Assembly: GCF_026626745.1 (NCBI RefSeq)
Contig: NZ_JAPNJW010000002.1
Span: 4,550,151-4,614,150 of the forward strand
Length of the DNA stretch: 64,000 nucleotides
Direction of reading: 5' to 3'
DNA from: Nannocystis sp. RBIL2
Lineage (GTDB): Bacteria; Myxococcota_A; Polyangia; Nannocystales; Nannocystaceae
Part shown: piece after piece, positions 41,252 to 49,323 of the stretch
Layout of the letters: every line of letters begins with the position of its first letter
Position numbering within the stretch: the stretch's first letter is position 1
The notes under the pieces: generated by a model
Seen by the model: the letters and a program-made list of their open reading frames with translations, nothing else
Databases searched by the model: none
What the model was told of the DNA's origin: nothing
Position numbers and translations under genes: made by a program

Positions 41252-42175
41252 TCAGCAGAACGGGCATGCGCACTCGATCCCCGGCGTCAGATCGTGGCAC
41301 TCGGTGTGCGGCGGCGAGGCGTCGCAGATCTCCTGGCCGCACCCGCAGTCGATCTCGGGCGCGTCGCCGCAGGCGACCGGCTTCGGCTCGCACACGTGGT
41401 AGGCCCCCTTCTGGCCCTTGAGCACGCACACCAGTGGGTCGGGGTCGGTCGTGCAAGCGGCGCAGTCGGGGGCCCAGTCGCAGGCCTCGACCGGCGTGCA
41501 CTGGCCGGACCAGCAGTCACCGACGACGCTCGGCAGCGTGCCGGCGGCGCAGTCGGGCGGCTGGGTATTGCAGGTCACTCCGACCGGGTTGCACGTCACA
41601 TTGTCGAAAGTGCAGCGGCCGAAGCGGCACACCGCCTGCTGCGGGCCGAGGTCGTAGGTGCTGCACACATCGACGAAGCACTCGGGGACGTCGCAGGCCG
41701 GCGGCTGCTCGCCGACGGCGATCACGTCGCAGGTGCAGCAGTCGGTGAAGATCTCGCAGTCGCTGTCCTGCTCGCAGGTCGCGCCCATCGGCTCGCCGGT
41801 GGTCTCGCTGGTCGTCTCGCCGGTCGTGGTCGTCGTCTCGCCGCCGGTCTCGGTCGTCACCGCGCTGGTCGTCTCGCCGGTCGTCTCGCTGGTCGTCGCC
41901 GGCACCGCGGTGGTCTCGCTCGTCGCCGGGCCGGTCGACGTCACCGGCGACATCGTCGTGGTCGTCGGGCCCGAGGCCGAGGTCGTCACCGCCTCGGTGG
42001 TCGCAGTGGTCGTCGTGGTCGTGTCGGTCGACGTCTCGGTCCCGGTGTTCGGTCCGGACGACTCGGTGCTCGCCACCGTCGTCGCAGTGGTCGTCGCCGT
42101 CGAGTCGCCGCAGGCCGGGAGCGAGAGCAGGAAGATCGCCGCGAGGGCGCCGGAGAACCATGTATGGGAAGCCAT
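41252..42175 (-). CDS. Cys-rich lipoprotein with Thr linker
   Basis: 307 residues from ATG 42175, with GAGGAG seven bases upstream. The signal peptide ends L-L-S-L-P-A-C-G (lipobox). A linker of about 105 residues is nearly all Thr, Ser, Glu and Gly (T-T-T-T, T-S-E-T-T-G-E repeats). The C-terminal 170 residues hold about 24 cysteines, beginning C-E-Q-D-S-D-C and including C-C-T-C-D, and end C-A-C-P-F-C. It looks like a disulphide-knit surface domain. It has the same architecture as, but little sequence similarity to, the gene at 24792. It diverges from the CoA-transferase gene at 42371. Confidence 0.85.
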   Translation of the reverse strand: MASHTWFSGALAAIFLLSLPACGDSTATTTATTVASTESSGPNTGTETSTDTTTTTTATTEAVTTSASGPTTTTMSPVTSTGPATSETTAVPATTSETTGETTSAVTTETGGETTTTTGETTSETTGEPMGATCEQDSDCEIFTDCCTCDVIAVGEQPPACDVPECFVDVCSTYDLGPQQAVCRFGRCTFDNVTCNPVGVTCNTQPPDCAAGTLPSVVGDCWSGQCTPVEACDWAPDCAACTTDPDPLVCVLKGQKGAYHVCEPKPVACGDAPEIDCGCGQEICDASPPHTECHDLTPGIECACPFC

Positions 42176-42370
42176 GGGCACTCCTCTACCACAGCCCGCC
42201 AGGCCCACCAGGCGGCCGCAGCGAACCGCCCGCGAGCCGCGCGGCGCCGTCGTTCTCGGCCGTTTCCGGGCGTTTCCGGCGATTCGGTGAGGAGCCCGCT
42301 GCGCCGGCTCACATGTGCCGGCGACGGCGCGCTTGCCTCGCGCCTCACACCGCCCGACAATCGCCGCGCC

Positions 42371-43066
42371 ATGGACAAGACCTACCCCAGCGCCGACGCG
42401 GCCGTCGCCGACCTGCGTGACGGCATCACCCTCATGAGCGGCGGCTTCGGCCTGTGCGGCAACCCCGAGAACTTGATCCAGGCGATCCATCGCAAGGGCG
42501 TCCGCGACATCGACCTCGTCAGCAACAACTGCGGCGTCGACGGCGTCGGCCTCGGCATCCTGCTCGAGGCCGGGCAGGTGCGCAGCATCACCGCCTCGTA
42601 CGTCGGCGAGAACAAGACCTTCGAGAAGCTCTACCTGTCGGGCAAGCTCAAGGTCACGCTGGTCCCGCAGGGCACCCTGGCCGAACGGATCCGCGCCGGC
42701 GGGGCCGGCATCGGCGGCTTCTACACGCCGACCGGCTACGGCACCCCGATCGCCGAGGGCAAGGAGGTGCGCGAGATCGGCGGCCGCTGGTACGTGCTCG
42801 AGGCGCCGCTCAAGGCCGACTTCGCCATCGTCAAGGCGTGGAAGGGCGACACCCACGGCAATCTGGTGTTCCGCCGCACCGCCAACAACTTCAACCAGGC
42901 GATGGCCACCGCCGCCAAGGTCACGATCGCCGAGGTCGAGGAGTTGGTCCCGGCCGGCGCGCTGGACCCCGACCACGTCCACACCCCGGGCATCTACGTC
43001 CAGCGCATCATCCTGGGCGAGCGCTACGCCAAGCCGATCGAGTTCCGGACCGTCCGGAGCGCCTGA
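42371..43066 (+). CDS. scoA: 3-oxoacid CoA-transferase, subunit A
   Basis: 231 residues from ATG 42371. Family marks are clear: D-G-I-T-L-M-S-G-G-F-G-L-C-G-N-P-E-N-L-I near the start, the N-N-C-G-V-D-G-V-G-L-G block, S-Y-V-G-E-N-K, G-A-G-I-G-G-F-Y-T-P-T-G-Y-G-T and D-H-V-H-T-P-G-I-Y-V-Q-R-I. This is the alpha subunit of the succinyl-CoA:acetoacetate (SCOT-type) transferase used in ketone-body or acetoacetate use. The gene for subunit B is at 43951. They are normally adjacent, but here an unrelated gene lies between. Confidence 0.93.
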   Translation: MDKTYPSADAAVADLRDGITLMSGGFGLCGNPENLIQAIHRKGVRDIDLVSNNCGVDGVGLGILLEAGQVRSITASYVGENKTFEKLYLSGKLKVTLVPQGTLAERIRAGGAGIGGFYTPTGYGTPIAEGKEVREIGGRWYVLEAPLKADFAIVKAWKGDTHGNLVFRRTANNFNQAMATAAKVTIAEVEELVPAGALDPDHVHTPGIYVQRIILGERYAKPIEFRTVRSA

Positions 43067-43092
43067 CCTTTTCGCCAGGTCCGAAGAGACAG

Positions 43093-43911
43093 ATGCACGG
43101 CGGCCACCAGCGCATCGACGTCGAGTGGCTCGCGCTCGCCGCGGGCCTCAAGCCGGCGATCCGGATCGCCGCGACCGCGCTCGAGGCGAGCGCGATCGCC
43201 GGGCGCTTCCAGGCCATGGGCGCCGCGGTCGTCACCGCCCGCGGCCCGGTCGGCGTCCACCGCCACGAGCACACTCTGGTGTACGTCGCCCGCGACCCGG
43301 AGGCCGCCGCGGCCGCCCGCGCCGCCGAGCGCCCGCTGCTGGCGACCCACCTGCCGCCGCGCGACAAGGCCTACTACGCCGGCGAGCTCGGGCGCCGCCT
43401 CGGCTACCCGCGCTGCTGCGTCGACGCCTTCACCGCGCGGATCCTCCGCGGCCCGGGCAAGCTACGCGCGGGCGACCGCGACAGCGTCCACGAGGACTAC
43501 GTCGCCGCCCACGACGCCTACGTCGCCAAGCCCGACTGGCGCCTCAACAACCTGCTGCTGCGCCAGCACCTGCGCCTCGTCACCTTCGAGCCGTGCCGCT
43601 ACGACTGCGGCCTCGCCCTCGCCTTCGCCGCCGAGGTGCTGCGCCTGTGCCACGCCAGCGACGGTCCCTCGGCACATGTCCTCGTGGACAGGTTGCAGCG
43701 CCCGCTCGTGCTCACCGCCGCCGGCGCGCGCGCGTGGGCCCGGCTCGAGCGCGGCGCCTCGCCGCGGGTGGTCGCCGCCGAGGCCCCGCGCGCCGGCGAT
43801 CCCGCCGCGCGGCCCGACCCCGCCGACGAGGTGCTCGCCGCTCGCCTGCCGCGCCTCGCGCTGGCCGAGCTCGGCGATCCCCCGCCGCTGCTCCTCGACT
43901 TCTCTGCCTGA
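43093..43911 (+). CDS. Unknown protein between the CoA-transferase subunits (DUF483-like)
   Basis: 272 residues from ATG 43093, 26 bases after scoA. The middle carries K-A-Y-Y-A-G-E-L-G-R-R-L-G-Y-P-R-C-C-V-D-A-F, and later L-N-N-L-L-L-R and F-E-P-C-R-Y-D-C. The paired Cys (G-Y-P-x-C-C and P-C-x-x-x-C) suggest metal or Fe-S binding. The G-Y-P-x-C-C motif recalls DUF483-type proteins; this is a weak recognition. The C-terminal 100 residues are Ala/Arg-rich. A TGTCCTCGTGGACA palindrome lies inside the coding region at 43677. No link with CoA transfer is obvious beyond shared transcription. Confidence 0.7.
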   Translation: MHGGHQRIDVEWLALAAGLKPAIRIAATALEASAIAGRFQAMGAAVVTARGPVGVHRHEHTLVYVARDPEAAAAARAAERPLLATHLPPRDKAYYAGELGRRLGYPRCCVDAFTARILRGPGKLRAGDRDSVHEDYVAAHDAYVAKPDWRLNNLLLRQHLRLVTFEPCRYDCGLALAFAAEVLRLCHASDGPSAHVLVDRLQRPLVLTAAGARAWARLERGASPRVVAAEAPRAGDPAARPDPADEVLAARLPRLALAELGDPPPLLLDFSA

Positions 43912-43950
43912 TCTCCCGCTGCTGTTACCCTCCACCCTGGAAACCACGCC

Positions 43951-44610
43951 ATGCCCCTGTCCCGCGAGCAGATCGTCCAGCGCGTCGCCCGAGAGCTTCG
44001 CGACGGCTACTACGTCAACCTCGGCATCGGCATGCCGACCCTCGTCGCCAACTACATCCCGGCCGGGATCGACGTCGTGCTCCACAGCGAGAACGGCCTC
44101 CTGGGCATGGGCCCGTTCCCGCGCGAGGACGAGGTCGACCCCGACCTGATCAACGCCGGCAAGCAGACCATCACCTTCCAGGCCGGCGCCTCGTTCTTCG
44201 GCAGCCACGACAGCTTCGCCATGATCCGCGGCGGCCACATCGACCTGTGCGTGCTCGGGGCCATGGAGGTCAGCGAGCGCGGCGACCTCGCCAACTGGAT
44301 GATCCCCGGCAAGAAGGTCAAGGGCATGGGCGGCGCCATGGACCTCGTCGCCGGCGCCCGCCGCGTCATCGTCTGCATGGAGCACAACAACAAGGACGGC
44401 GAGCCCAAGCTGGTCAAGACCTGCGCCCTCCCGCTCACCGGCAAGGCCGTCGTCCACGAGGTCGTCACCGACCTCGGCTATTTTAAGACCGGGCCCAAGG
44501 GCCTGATCCTGGCCGAGATCGCCCCGGGACACACGCTCGACGAGGTCCGCGCCCGCACCGGCTGCGAGGTCCACGTCGAGGGCGAGCTCGCCACCGTCGC
44601 GGTGAACTGA
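43951..44610 (+). CDS. scoB: 3-oxoacid CoA-transferase, subunit B
   Basis: 219 residues from ATG 43951. The catalytic Glu lies in V-V-L-H-S-E-N-G-L-L-G-M-G-P, which forms the glutamyl-CoA intermediate. Other marks are G-Y-Y-V-N-L-G-I-G-M-P-T-L, S-F-F-G-S-H-D-S-F-A-M-I-R-G-G-H and G-K-K-V-K-G-M-G-G-A-M-D-L-V-A-G-A. The subunit is full-length. With scoA it should move CoA between succinyl-CoA and acetoacetate. It ends in a large nested hairpin shared with the convergent lipoprotein gene. Confidence 0.95.
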   Translation: MPLSREQIVQRVARELRDGYYVNLGIGMPTLVANYIPAGIDVVLHSENGLLGMGPFPREDEVDPDLINAGKQTITFQAGASFFGSHDSFAMIRGGHIDLCVLGAMEVSERGDLANWMIPGKKVKGMGGAMDLVAGARRVIVCMEHNNKDGEPKLVKTCALPLTGKAVVHEVVTDLGYFKTGPKGLILAEIAPGHTLDEVRARTGCEVHVEGELATVAVN

Positions 44611-44619
44611 ACCTTCGAG

Positions 44620-44665
44620 CATGCCCGAAGAGACATGCCTTTAAAGGCATGCTCTTCGGGACATG
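44620..44665. terminator. Nested 23-bp inverted repeat at convergent junction
   Basis: The centre CATGCCTTTAAAGGCATG (44634-44651) is a perfect palindrome. It is flanked by CATGCCCGAAGAG (44620-44632) and CTCTTCGGGACATG (44652-44665), which pair except for one bulged base on each side. The total span is 46 bases. A TGTCCTTCGGG element follows at once. It lies ten bases after the scoB stop and about 55 before the end of the convergent gene, with no T-run. Confidence 0.6.
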
Positions 44666-44719
44666 TCCTTCGGGCGTCGCAGGCAGGCTCGGCTCCGAGC
44701 CTTCAGCCGCGACGCCGGC

Positions 44720-45289
44720 TCATTGGCAGGCGATCGCCAGCGCCTCGCACTCGCCCGCGGGCGGCGGATTGGTGCTGCCCATGGTCTTCAAGATGCACGC
44801 CTGGCATAGCTCCTCGTCGACCGCACAGTCCGGCGTCGCCGCGCAGGTGCTCTCGGCGCACTCTTGCAGCTCTTGCAGCTTGAGCATCTCCGCCGGGGAC
44901 AGCAGTTCGAGGCAGTTGGTGAAGAGGCACTCCTTGGCGTCGTATTCGGGCGGGGTCGGGTGCGGAACCTGAAGCATGCAGGAAAGCATGCACATGATGC
45001 CGTCGCGGCAGGTGTTCAGCCCCTCGGCGCCGGTGGTCGTGAGGTCCTCGGCCGCAGTGCTCGTACTGCCGGGCATGCTCGTCGTCGGCGTGTCGCCCGT
45101 CGTCGTCTCGGCCGTCGTCGTCCCCCCGCCCGCCGTCGTCGACGTGCCCCCCTCGGTGCTCGTCACGGGCCCGGCCGTGTCGGACGAAGTGGTCTGCGGC
45201 TCACAGTCGCCGATGCAGTGTTCGTTCGACCCGCAGCCGGCGAGCGGAGCCGTCGAGAGGGCCAGGAGATAGGTCAGGCGATGCAGCAT
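44720..45289 (-). CDS. Small Cys-rich lipoprotein with Thr linker
   Basis: 189 residues from ATG 45289. Signal peptide ends in lipobox P-L-A-G-C-G. A linker of about 65 residues is Thr/Ser/Gly-rich. The C-terminal domain of about 100 residues has around ten Cys (T-C-R-D-G-I-M-C-M-L-S-C-M, C-L-F-T-N-C, C-A-E-S-T-C, C-A-V-D-E-E-L-C-Q-A-C), a spacing seen in myxobacterial extracellular repeat proteins with predicted helical disulphide hairpins. No strong ribosome-binding site is visible. Function unknown. Confidence 0.8.
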   Translation of the reverse strand: MLHRLTYLLALSTAPLAGCGSNEHCIGDCEPQTTSSDTAGPVTSTEGGTSTTAGGGTTTAETTTGDTPTTSMPGSTSTAAEDLTTTGAEGLNTCRDGIMCMLSCMLQVPHPTPPEYDAKECLFTNCLELLSPAEMLKLQELQECAESTCAATPDCAVDEELCQACILKTMGSTNPPPAGECEALAIACQ

Positions 45290-45605
45290 GATGCGTGTGT
45301 GCCCGCGCCGCCCCGCTTCCGTTCGCCGATTTTCGCGCGATGCCGGCCCTCGCGCGAGCGCCCGAGCTAGCGACGCGCCCGCGACGCGGAGGCCCCCGAG
45401 CGCCGGCGGCGAGCCGTCCACGCACCGCAGTGACTGGCGGCCCGGCGATCGGCAGAACCTGCCGGAGGTCGGTCGGCAGAAACTTCCGCTCGTCCTCGCC
45501 GTCGCCGCAACCCCGCGAGATCAGCGGGCCCCGAGCGGGCACGGGGAGTGAACACAGGTCGGCCGAGGAGAGACGACGCGAACGCCTCGCTCTCCGGAGA
45601 CCGCC
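45290..45605. other. Divergent intergenic region
   Basis: About 315 bases between the lipoprotein and the terpene-synthase-like gene. CTCCGGAGA shortly before ATG 45606 contains that gene's ribosome-binding site. No dyad, promoter or small gene was recognised. Confidence 0.4.
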
Positions 45606-46589
45606 ATGAGCCACAGCAATCCCGTTCACGAAGGCATCGATCGCACCTACGCCCGCTTCGTCCGCGAGCTGCCCGCAGAACTCGCCGCGATCGCGCACGA
45701 CCTCCCGCATCGGCTGGGGCTCACGCCGAACCCCGGCACGCCGTGGAGCCGCGTTTTTAATAATGGGGCGGTGCTCGGCTTGCCGATGCTGCTGCTCGCC
45801 GATCCGTCGCGCGTGCCCCCGGAGGTCGCCCGCACCGCCGCTGCGGCCCACCTGTTCGCCATCATCGGCGCGTTCGCCCGCGACCGCATCGACGACGGCC
45901 AGGTCGTCGTCGGCCTGCGCGAGCGGGCGATCATCGAGCGCCTCGAGCGGGCCCGCGACGCCGCGCTGGCTCCGCTGCGCGCGCTGGCCCCCTCGTTCAT
46001 CCGCGACTTCGCGTGGGCCGAGCGCATGACCGCCGAATCGGTCGCAGAGGAGCGCGCGACGGCGGCGGGCCAGGAGCCCGCGACTCTGGAGCGCTACCTC
46101 GCGGTCGCGTGGAAGAAGCAAGGCCTGGCGTTCCCTGCCGCGCTGGCCGCCGCCGCGGCCGCCGGCCTCCCTGCCGAGGCGCAGCGGCAGGTCGAAGCCG
46201 TTGCGGCCGGCGCGGCGCTCGGGCTGCAATACCGCGACGACGTGGTCGACTGGGAGGACGACCTCGTGCACGGCTTTGCCTGGGCCCCTGCCGTGTTCGC
46301 ATCGGCCTCCACGGCGCCCGCTTCAAGCTCGACCCTGGCCGCGCGCCTGCACGCCTGCGGCGGCCTCGTGCGAATGCTCGGGATGTCGAGCGCGGCCTTC
46401 GGCTCGGCCGCCAACGCGGCCGCTGCTCTCGGCGCAGAGGCCCTGGCGACGTGGGCCCGCGAGCAAGCCGAGCTCACCGCCGAGCTCGCGCGCCGCGAAG
46501 CAGACAGCCCCGGCTTCGCGGTGAGCTGGGAGCGCGAGCGCAAGGCCCGACGCGAGCGCCAGCAAGCCCTCGCAGTCGCGGCGGCCTGA
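45606..46589 (+). CDS. Class I polyprenyl/terpenoid synthase-like protein, divergent
   Basis: 327 residues from ATG 45606. It is all-helical in pattern. Residues about 206-217 read L-Q-Y-R-D-D-V-V-D-W-E-D-D, a good match to the second Asp-rich motif (F-Q-x-x-D-D-x-x-D) of trans-polyprenyl diphosphate synthases. At the place of the first motif the sequence is A-R-D-R-I-D-D-G, with only part of the usual D-D-x-x-D. Thus the protein has the isoprenoid synthase fold but perhaps a changed or absent chain-length reaction. No other isoprenoid gene is close. The C-terminal tail is Arg/Glu-rich and probably disordered. Confidence 0.65.
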   Translation: MSHSNPVHEGIDRTYARFVRELPAELAAIAHDLPHRLGLTPNPGTPWSRVFNNGAVLGLPMLLLADPSRVPPEVARTAAAAHLFAIIGAFARDRIDDGQVVVGLRERAIIERLERARDAALAPLRALAPSFIRDFAWAERMTAESVAEERATAAGQEPATLERYLAVAWKKQGLAFPAALAAAAAAGLPAEAQRQVEAVAAGAALGLQYRDDVVDWEDDLVHGFAWAPAVFASASTAPASSSTLAARLHACGGLVRMLGMSSAAFGSAANAAAALGAEALATWAREQAELTAELARREADSPGFAVSWERERKARRERQQALAVAAA

Positions 46590-46660
46590 TCGCCGCGCCA
46601 CGGTGTGATGATGGACCCGTGCAATGAATGCATCGCCGAGGGCGAGCGTTCCCGCGACCC

Positions 46661-47227
46661 TCACGCCTTGCGCAGCTCCTCGAGCACGCCCCGGCTCACC
46701 TGCTTGAGCGTCTCGAACACCCCGACGCCGCGAGCTGCGATCGCCTCACCGTCGGGGTGCTGCCACGGATTGATCGCCCGGCGCAATTGCTCGACCGGCA
46801 GCGCGCCGGCGACGTCGCGCTTGTTGTACTGGAACACGGCCGGCAGCTTGCCGAGGTCGAGGCCGCGGGCGCTCACCTCGGTGTTCAGCTTCTGCACCCA
46901 GGCGACGTTGTCGAGCAGCGCGGCCGGGCTCGAGTCGGCGATGAACACGACGCCGTCGGGCGGGCCGCTGCCGAGCTCGTCGAACACGTTCCGCGTCCAC
47001 GAGCCGTCGCTGGGGCAGCGGAGCAGGGCGAACACGATCGCGTAGCCGCGCAGCTCGCCGAGCGCCAGCGGGAAGCCGACGCTCGTCTCCTTGGCCGCGG
47101 GCGGCCGATCCGGCGGGCTGGTGCGGCGATGGACGTCCTCGAGGTTCGCCCACTTGCCGGCGGCCGGCGGGCCCCAGTAGACGATCTTCGCGTAGATCCG
47201 CCGCGCCTCGTGGTCGATGCTCGCCAT
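46661..47227 (-). CDS. MglA-like small GTPase with altered P-loop
   Basis: 188 residues from ATG 47227. Overall it matches the bacterial MglA/Ras-like family: A-K-I-V-Y-W-G-P (beta 1), L-R-G-Y-A-I-V-F-A-L-L-R, G-V-V-F-I-A-D-S-S, and the G4 motif F-Q-Y-N-K-R-D. The P-loop, however, reads G-P-P-A-A-G-K-W where MglA has G-x-x-x-x-G-K-T. The Thr/Ser that binds Mg2+ is replaced by Trp, so GTP hydrolysis or nucleotide exchange may be altered. No mglB-like gene is adjacent. It diverges from a hotdog thioesterase gene. Possible role in polarity or motility is by family only. Confidence 0.85.
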   Translation of the reverse strand: MASIDHEARRIYAKIVYWGPPAAGKWANLEDVHRRTSPPDRPPAAKETSVGFPLALGELRGYAIVFALLRCPSDGSWTRNVFDELGSGPPDGVVFIADSSPAALLDNVAWVQKLNTEVSARGLDLGKLPAVFQYNKRDVAGALPVEQLRRAINPWQHPDGEAIAARGVGVFETLKQVSRGVLEELRKA

Positions 47228-47348
47228 GCTGCGGCGAGTATATCGGCTCCCGCCGCCGGCTCGCCGGCTCGCATCGTCGACCACGTCCTCGTCGGCTTCG
47301 CGTCGCGCGCCCTGGGCACGTGGGCGAGCCTTCGCTATCGTCGCGGCG

Positions 47349-47780
47349 ATGACCGCCGACGCCCGCCTCGCCGAGTTCCCCGTCATCCGCCGCTGGCCGG
47401 TCGCGTGGGGCGACCAGGACAGCTTCGCGCACGTCAACAACGTCGTTTATTTCCGCTGGTTCGAGTCGGTGCGGATCGCCTTTTTTGAAGAGATCGGCTG
47501 GACCCGTGGCGGCCACACCGGCGGGGTCGGCCCGATCCTCGCCTCGACCTCCTGCAATTTTAAAATTCCCCTCACCTATCCGGACGTGGTCATCCTCGCC
47601 GCCCGCGCCGAGGACATCGACGACGATCGCTTCACCATGCGCTACCGGATCGTCAGCGAGCGCCTCGATCGGGTCGCCGCCGAGGGCGAGGGCCGGATCG
47701 TCAGCTTCGACTACGACGCCGGCAAGAAGGCCCCGCTGCCCCCGGAGATCCGCGCAGCGCTCCTGGGCCTCTCCTCGTGA
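47349..47780 (+). CDS. Acyl-CoA thioesterase, YbgC/FadM hotdog family
   Basis: 143 residues from ATG 47349. The 4HBT-type signature W-G-D-Q-D-S-F-A-H-V-N-N-V-V-Y-F-R-W-F-E contains the catalytic Asp and the conserved H-V-N-N. Then V-R-I-A-F-F-E and F-K-I-P-L-T-Y follow. Single hotdog domain of normal length. It would hydrolyse short- or medium-chain acyl-CoAs. The neighbour across the divergent gap is MglA-like, so no pathway is implied. It ends before a perfect TGTCCCGCGGGACA palindrome. Confidence 0.9.
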   Translation: MTADARLAEFPVIRRWPVAWGDQDSFAHVNNVVYFRWFESVRIAFFEEIGWTRGGHTGGVGPILASTSCNFKIPLTYPDVVILAARAEDIDDDRFTMRYRIVSERLDRVAAEGEGRIVSFDYDAGKKAPLPPEIRAALLGLSS

Positions 47781-47804
47781 CTCTCGAGGTCGAGCCGCGA
47801 GACC

Positions 47805-47818
47805 TGTCCCGCGGGACA
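47805..47818. terminator. TGTCCCGCGGGACA palindrome at convergent junction
   Basis: A perfect 14-base palindrome, 24 bases after the thioesterase stop and 44 bases before the end of the convergent VOC gene. It fits the TGTCC/GGACA family. No T-run. Confidence 0.5.
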
Positions 47819-47861
47819 TCTGATCCTCGCGGTCACCTCGAGCCGGGCGCCCCGCCGGGGC

Positions 47862-48278
47862 TCACGACTGCACGTGGCTCGGTTCCATGAACACCACCTC
47901 CCAGTGATGCCCGTCGAGGTCGTAGAACGCGCGGTAGTACATGAACCCGTGGTCCTTCGGCTCGCCGATCGCCCTGCCGCCGTGCTCGATCGCCGTGTCG
48001 ACCAGGCGGTCGACCTCCGCGCGGCTGCTGGCCGACAGCGCGAACAGGCCCTCCAGGTGCGTGCGCGTGTCGCAGATCTCGCGCGCGGTGAAGTCCTTGA
48101 AGCGGTCCTCGGTCATCAGCATGAAGAACGCCTCTTCGCTGACGATCATGCAGGTCGCCTTCTCGTCGGTGAACTGCGGGTTGAACGAGAACCCCAGCCT
48201 GGTGAAGAAGTCGACGGTGCGCTTGAGGTCGCGGACGGCCAGGTTGACGAACAGCTTGCGAGAGTTGGTGACTGCCAT
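47862..48278 (-). CDS. VOC (glyoxalase/bleomycin-resistance fold) protein
   Basis: 138 residues from ATG 48278, with AAGGAGG upstream, one of the strongest ribosome-binding sites in the window. It begins K-L-F-V-N-L-A-V-R-D-L-K-R-T-V-D-F-F-T-R-L-G-F and ends F-Y-D-L-D-G-H-H-W-E-V-V-F-M, the standard VOC pattern. Metal ligands are partly visible (Asp/Glu near the end). It lies 76 bases downstream of the ECF sigma gene on the same strand. VOC genes beside sigma factors with a SnoaL-like tail are common, which suggests it belongs to that sigma's regulon. Confidence 0.88.
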   Translation of the reverse strand: MAVTNSRKLFVNLAVRDLKRTVDFFTRLGFSFNPQFTDEKATCMIVSEEAFFMLMTEDRFKDFTAREICDTRTHLEGLFALSASSRAEVDRLVDTAIEHGGRAIGEPKDHGFMYYRAFYDLDGHHWEVVFMEPSHVQS

Positions 48279-48354
48279 GGTGGTTCCTCCTTGAAGGTTC
48301 TGGACTACAGACCGGGGTCGCTCCGTGAACTCATCGGTCGCTCACAAAAATTTT

Positions 48355-49323
48355 TCACGGGTCCAGCGCCGGCGGCAGCCCGAAGCGCGGGAACAACGCC
48401 GCGGTGTCGAGGAACGAATTGAGGCCGACGATCTGTTCGCCGGCAGTCTCGAGCACGATGAGCGCCCACGCAGCGTGGCCGCCCTCCGGGTTCGGCCGGT
48501 ACTGCCCGAACGCCAGCGATCCCGAGGCCGCCGTGGGCACGAGCCGCGAGCCGCGGCAGCCGGCGCCGCGGCCCGACAGCCAGGCGCGGATCGTCGGCAG
48601 CCCGCGCAGCCACAGCGAGAACGGGGGCATCGACAGCGTCGCGTCCTGGTGGAGCAGGCTCGACAGCGCGTCCATGTCGTAGCGCTCGAACGCGTCGACG
48701 AACCGCTCGAGCAGCTGCGACTGCGACGCCGACAGCGACGCGCGCCCCGTGCCGACCCCGCGGCTCGCCAGCGTCGCGCGGGCCCGCTGCAGCGCGCTGT
48801 TGACCGCCGCCACCGACGTCTCGAGGCTGCCCGCGACCTCCGCCGCCGGCCAGCCGAGCACCTCGGTGAGCAGCAGCACCGCCCGCTGCTTCGGCGGCAG
48901 GTGCTGCAGCGCCGCCACGAACGCCAGGCGGATGCTCTCGCGCAGGCTGGCGCGCTCGTACGGGTCCGCGTCGGCCGGCAGCGCGTGGAAGTCGGGGATC
49001 GGCTCGACCCATTGCTCGCCCGGCAGCGACACCAGCGCGTCGTCGATCGTGCCCATCGGCCCGAGCTCCATCGGCCGCGCCCGCCGCGAGCGCCGGCTCA
49101 GCGCGTCGAGGCACACGCGCGTGGCGATCCGGTACAACCAGGTGCGCAGCGACGACCGACCCTCGAAGCGATCGAGCGCCCGCCAGGCCCGCACCAGCGT
49201 GTCCTGCACCGCGTCGTCGGCCTCCGCGGCCGAGCCGAGCATGCGGTAACAGTGACCGGTGAGCGCCGCGCGGTGCTGCTCGAGATCGTTCGCCGTCGCG
49301 TGAGGGCTGGCGACATCGTTCAT
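48355..49323 (-). CDS. ECF sigma factor with SnoaL-like C-terminal domain
   Basis: 322 residues from ATG 49323. Region 2 spans about 15-75 (H-R-A-A-L-T-G-H-C-Y-R-M-L-G-S-A-A-E-A-D-D-A-V-Q-D-T-L-V-R-A-W). Region 4 spans about 130-190 (L-P-P-K-Q-R-A-V-L-L-L-T-E-V-L-G-W, A-A-E-V-A-G-S-L-E-T-S-V-A-A-V-N-S-A-L-Q-R-A-R). The last 125 residues form a SnoaL/NTF2-like domain, as in the SigJ-like or TIGR02960-type ECF groups, where the tail tunes activity without an anti-sigma factor. No anti-sigma gene is adjacent. The VOC gene downstream is the likely target. Confidence 0.9.
   Translation of the reverse strand: MNDVASPHATANDLEQHRAALTGHCYRMLGSAAEADDAVQDTLVRAWRALDRFEGRSSLRTWLYRIATRVCLDALSRRSRRARPMELGPMGTIDDALVSLPGEQWVEPIPDFHALPADADPYERASLRESIRLAFVAALQHLPPKQRAVLLLTEVLGWPAAEVAGSLETSVAAVNSALQRARATLASRGVGTGRASLSASQSQLLERFVDAFERYDMDALSSLLHQDATLSMPPFSLWLRGLPTIRAWLSGRGAGCRGSRLVPTAASGSLAFGQYRPNPEGGHAAWALIVLETAGEQIVGLNSFLDTAALFPRFGLPPALDP

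Noticed and set aside
43677..43690. TGTCCTCGTGGACA as a terminator
   Set aside because: It lies inside the coding region of the unknown gene between scoA and scoB; listed only as a family look-alike.
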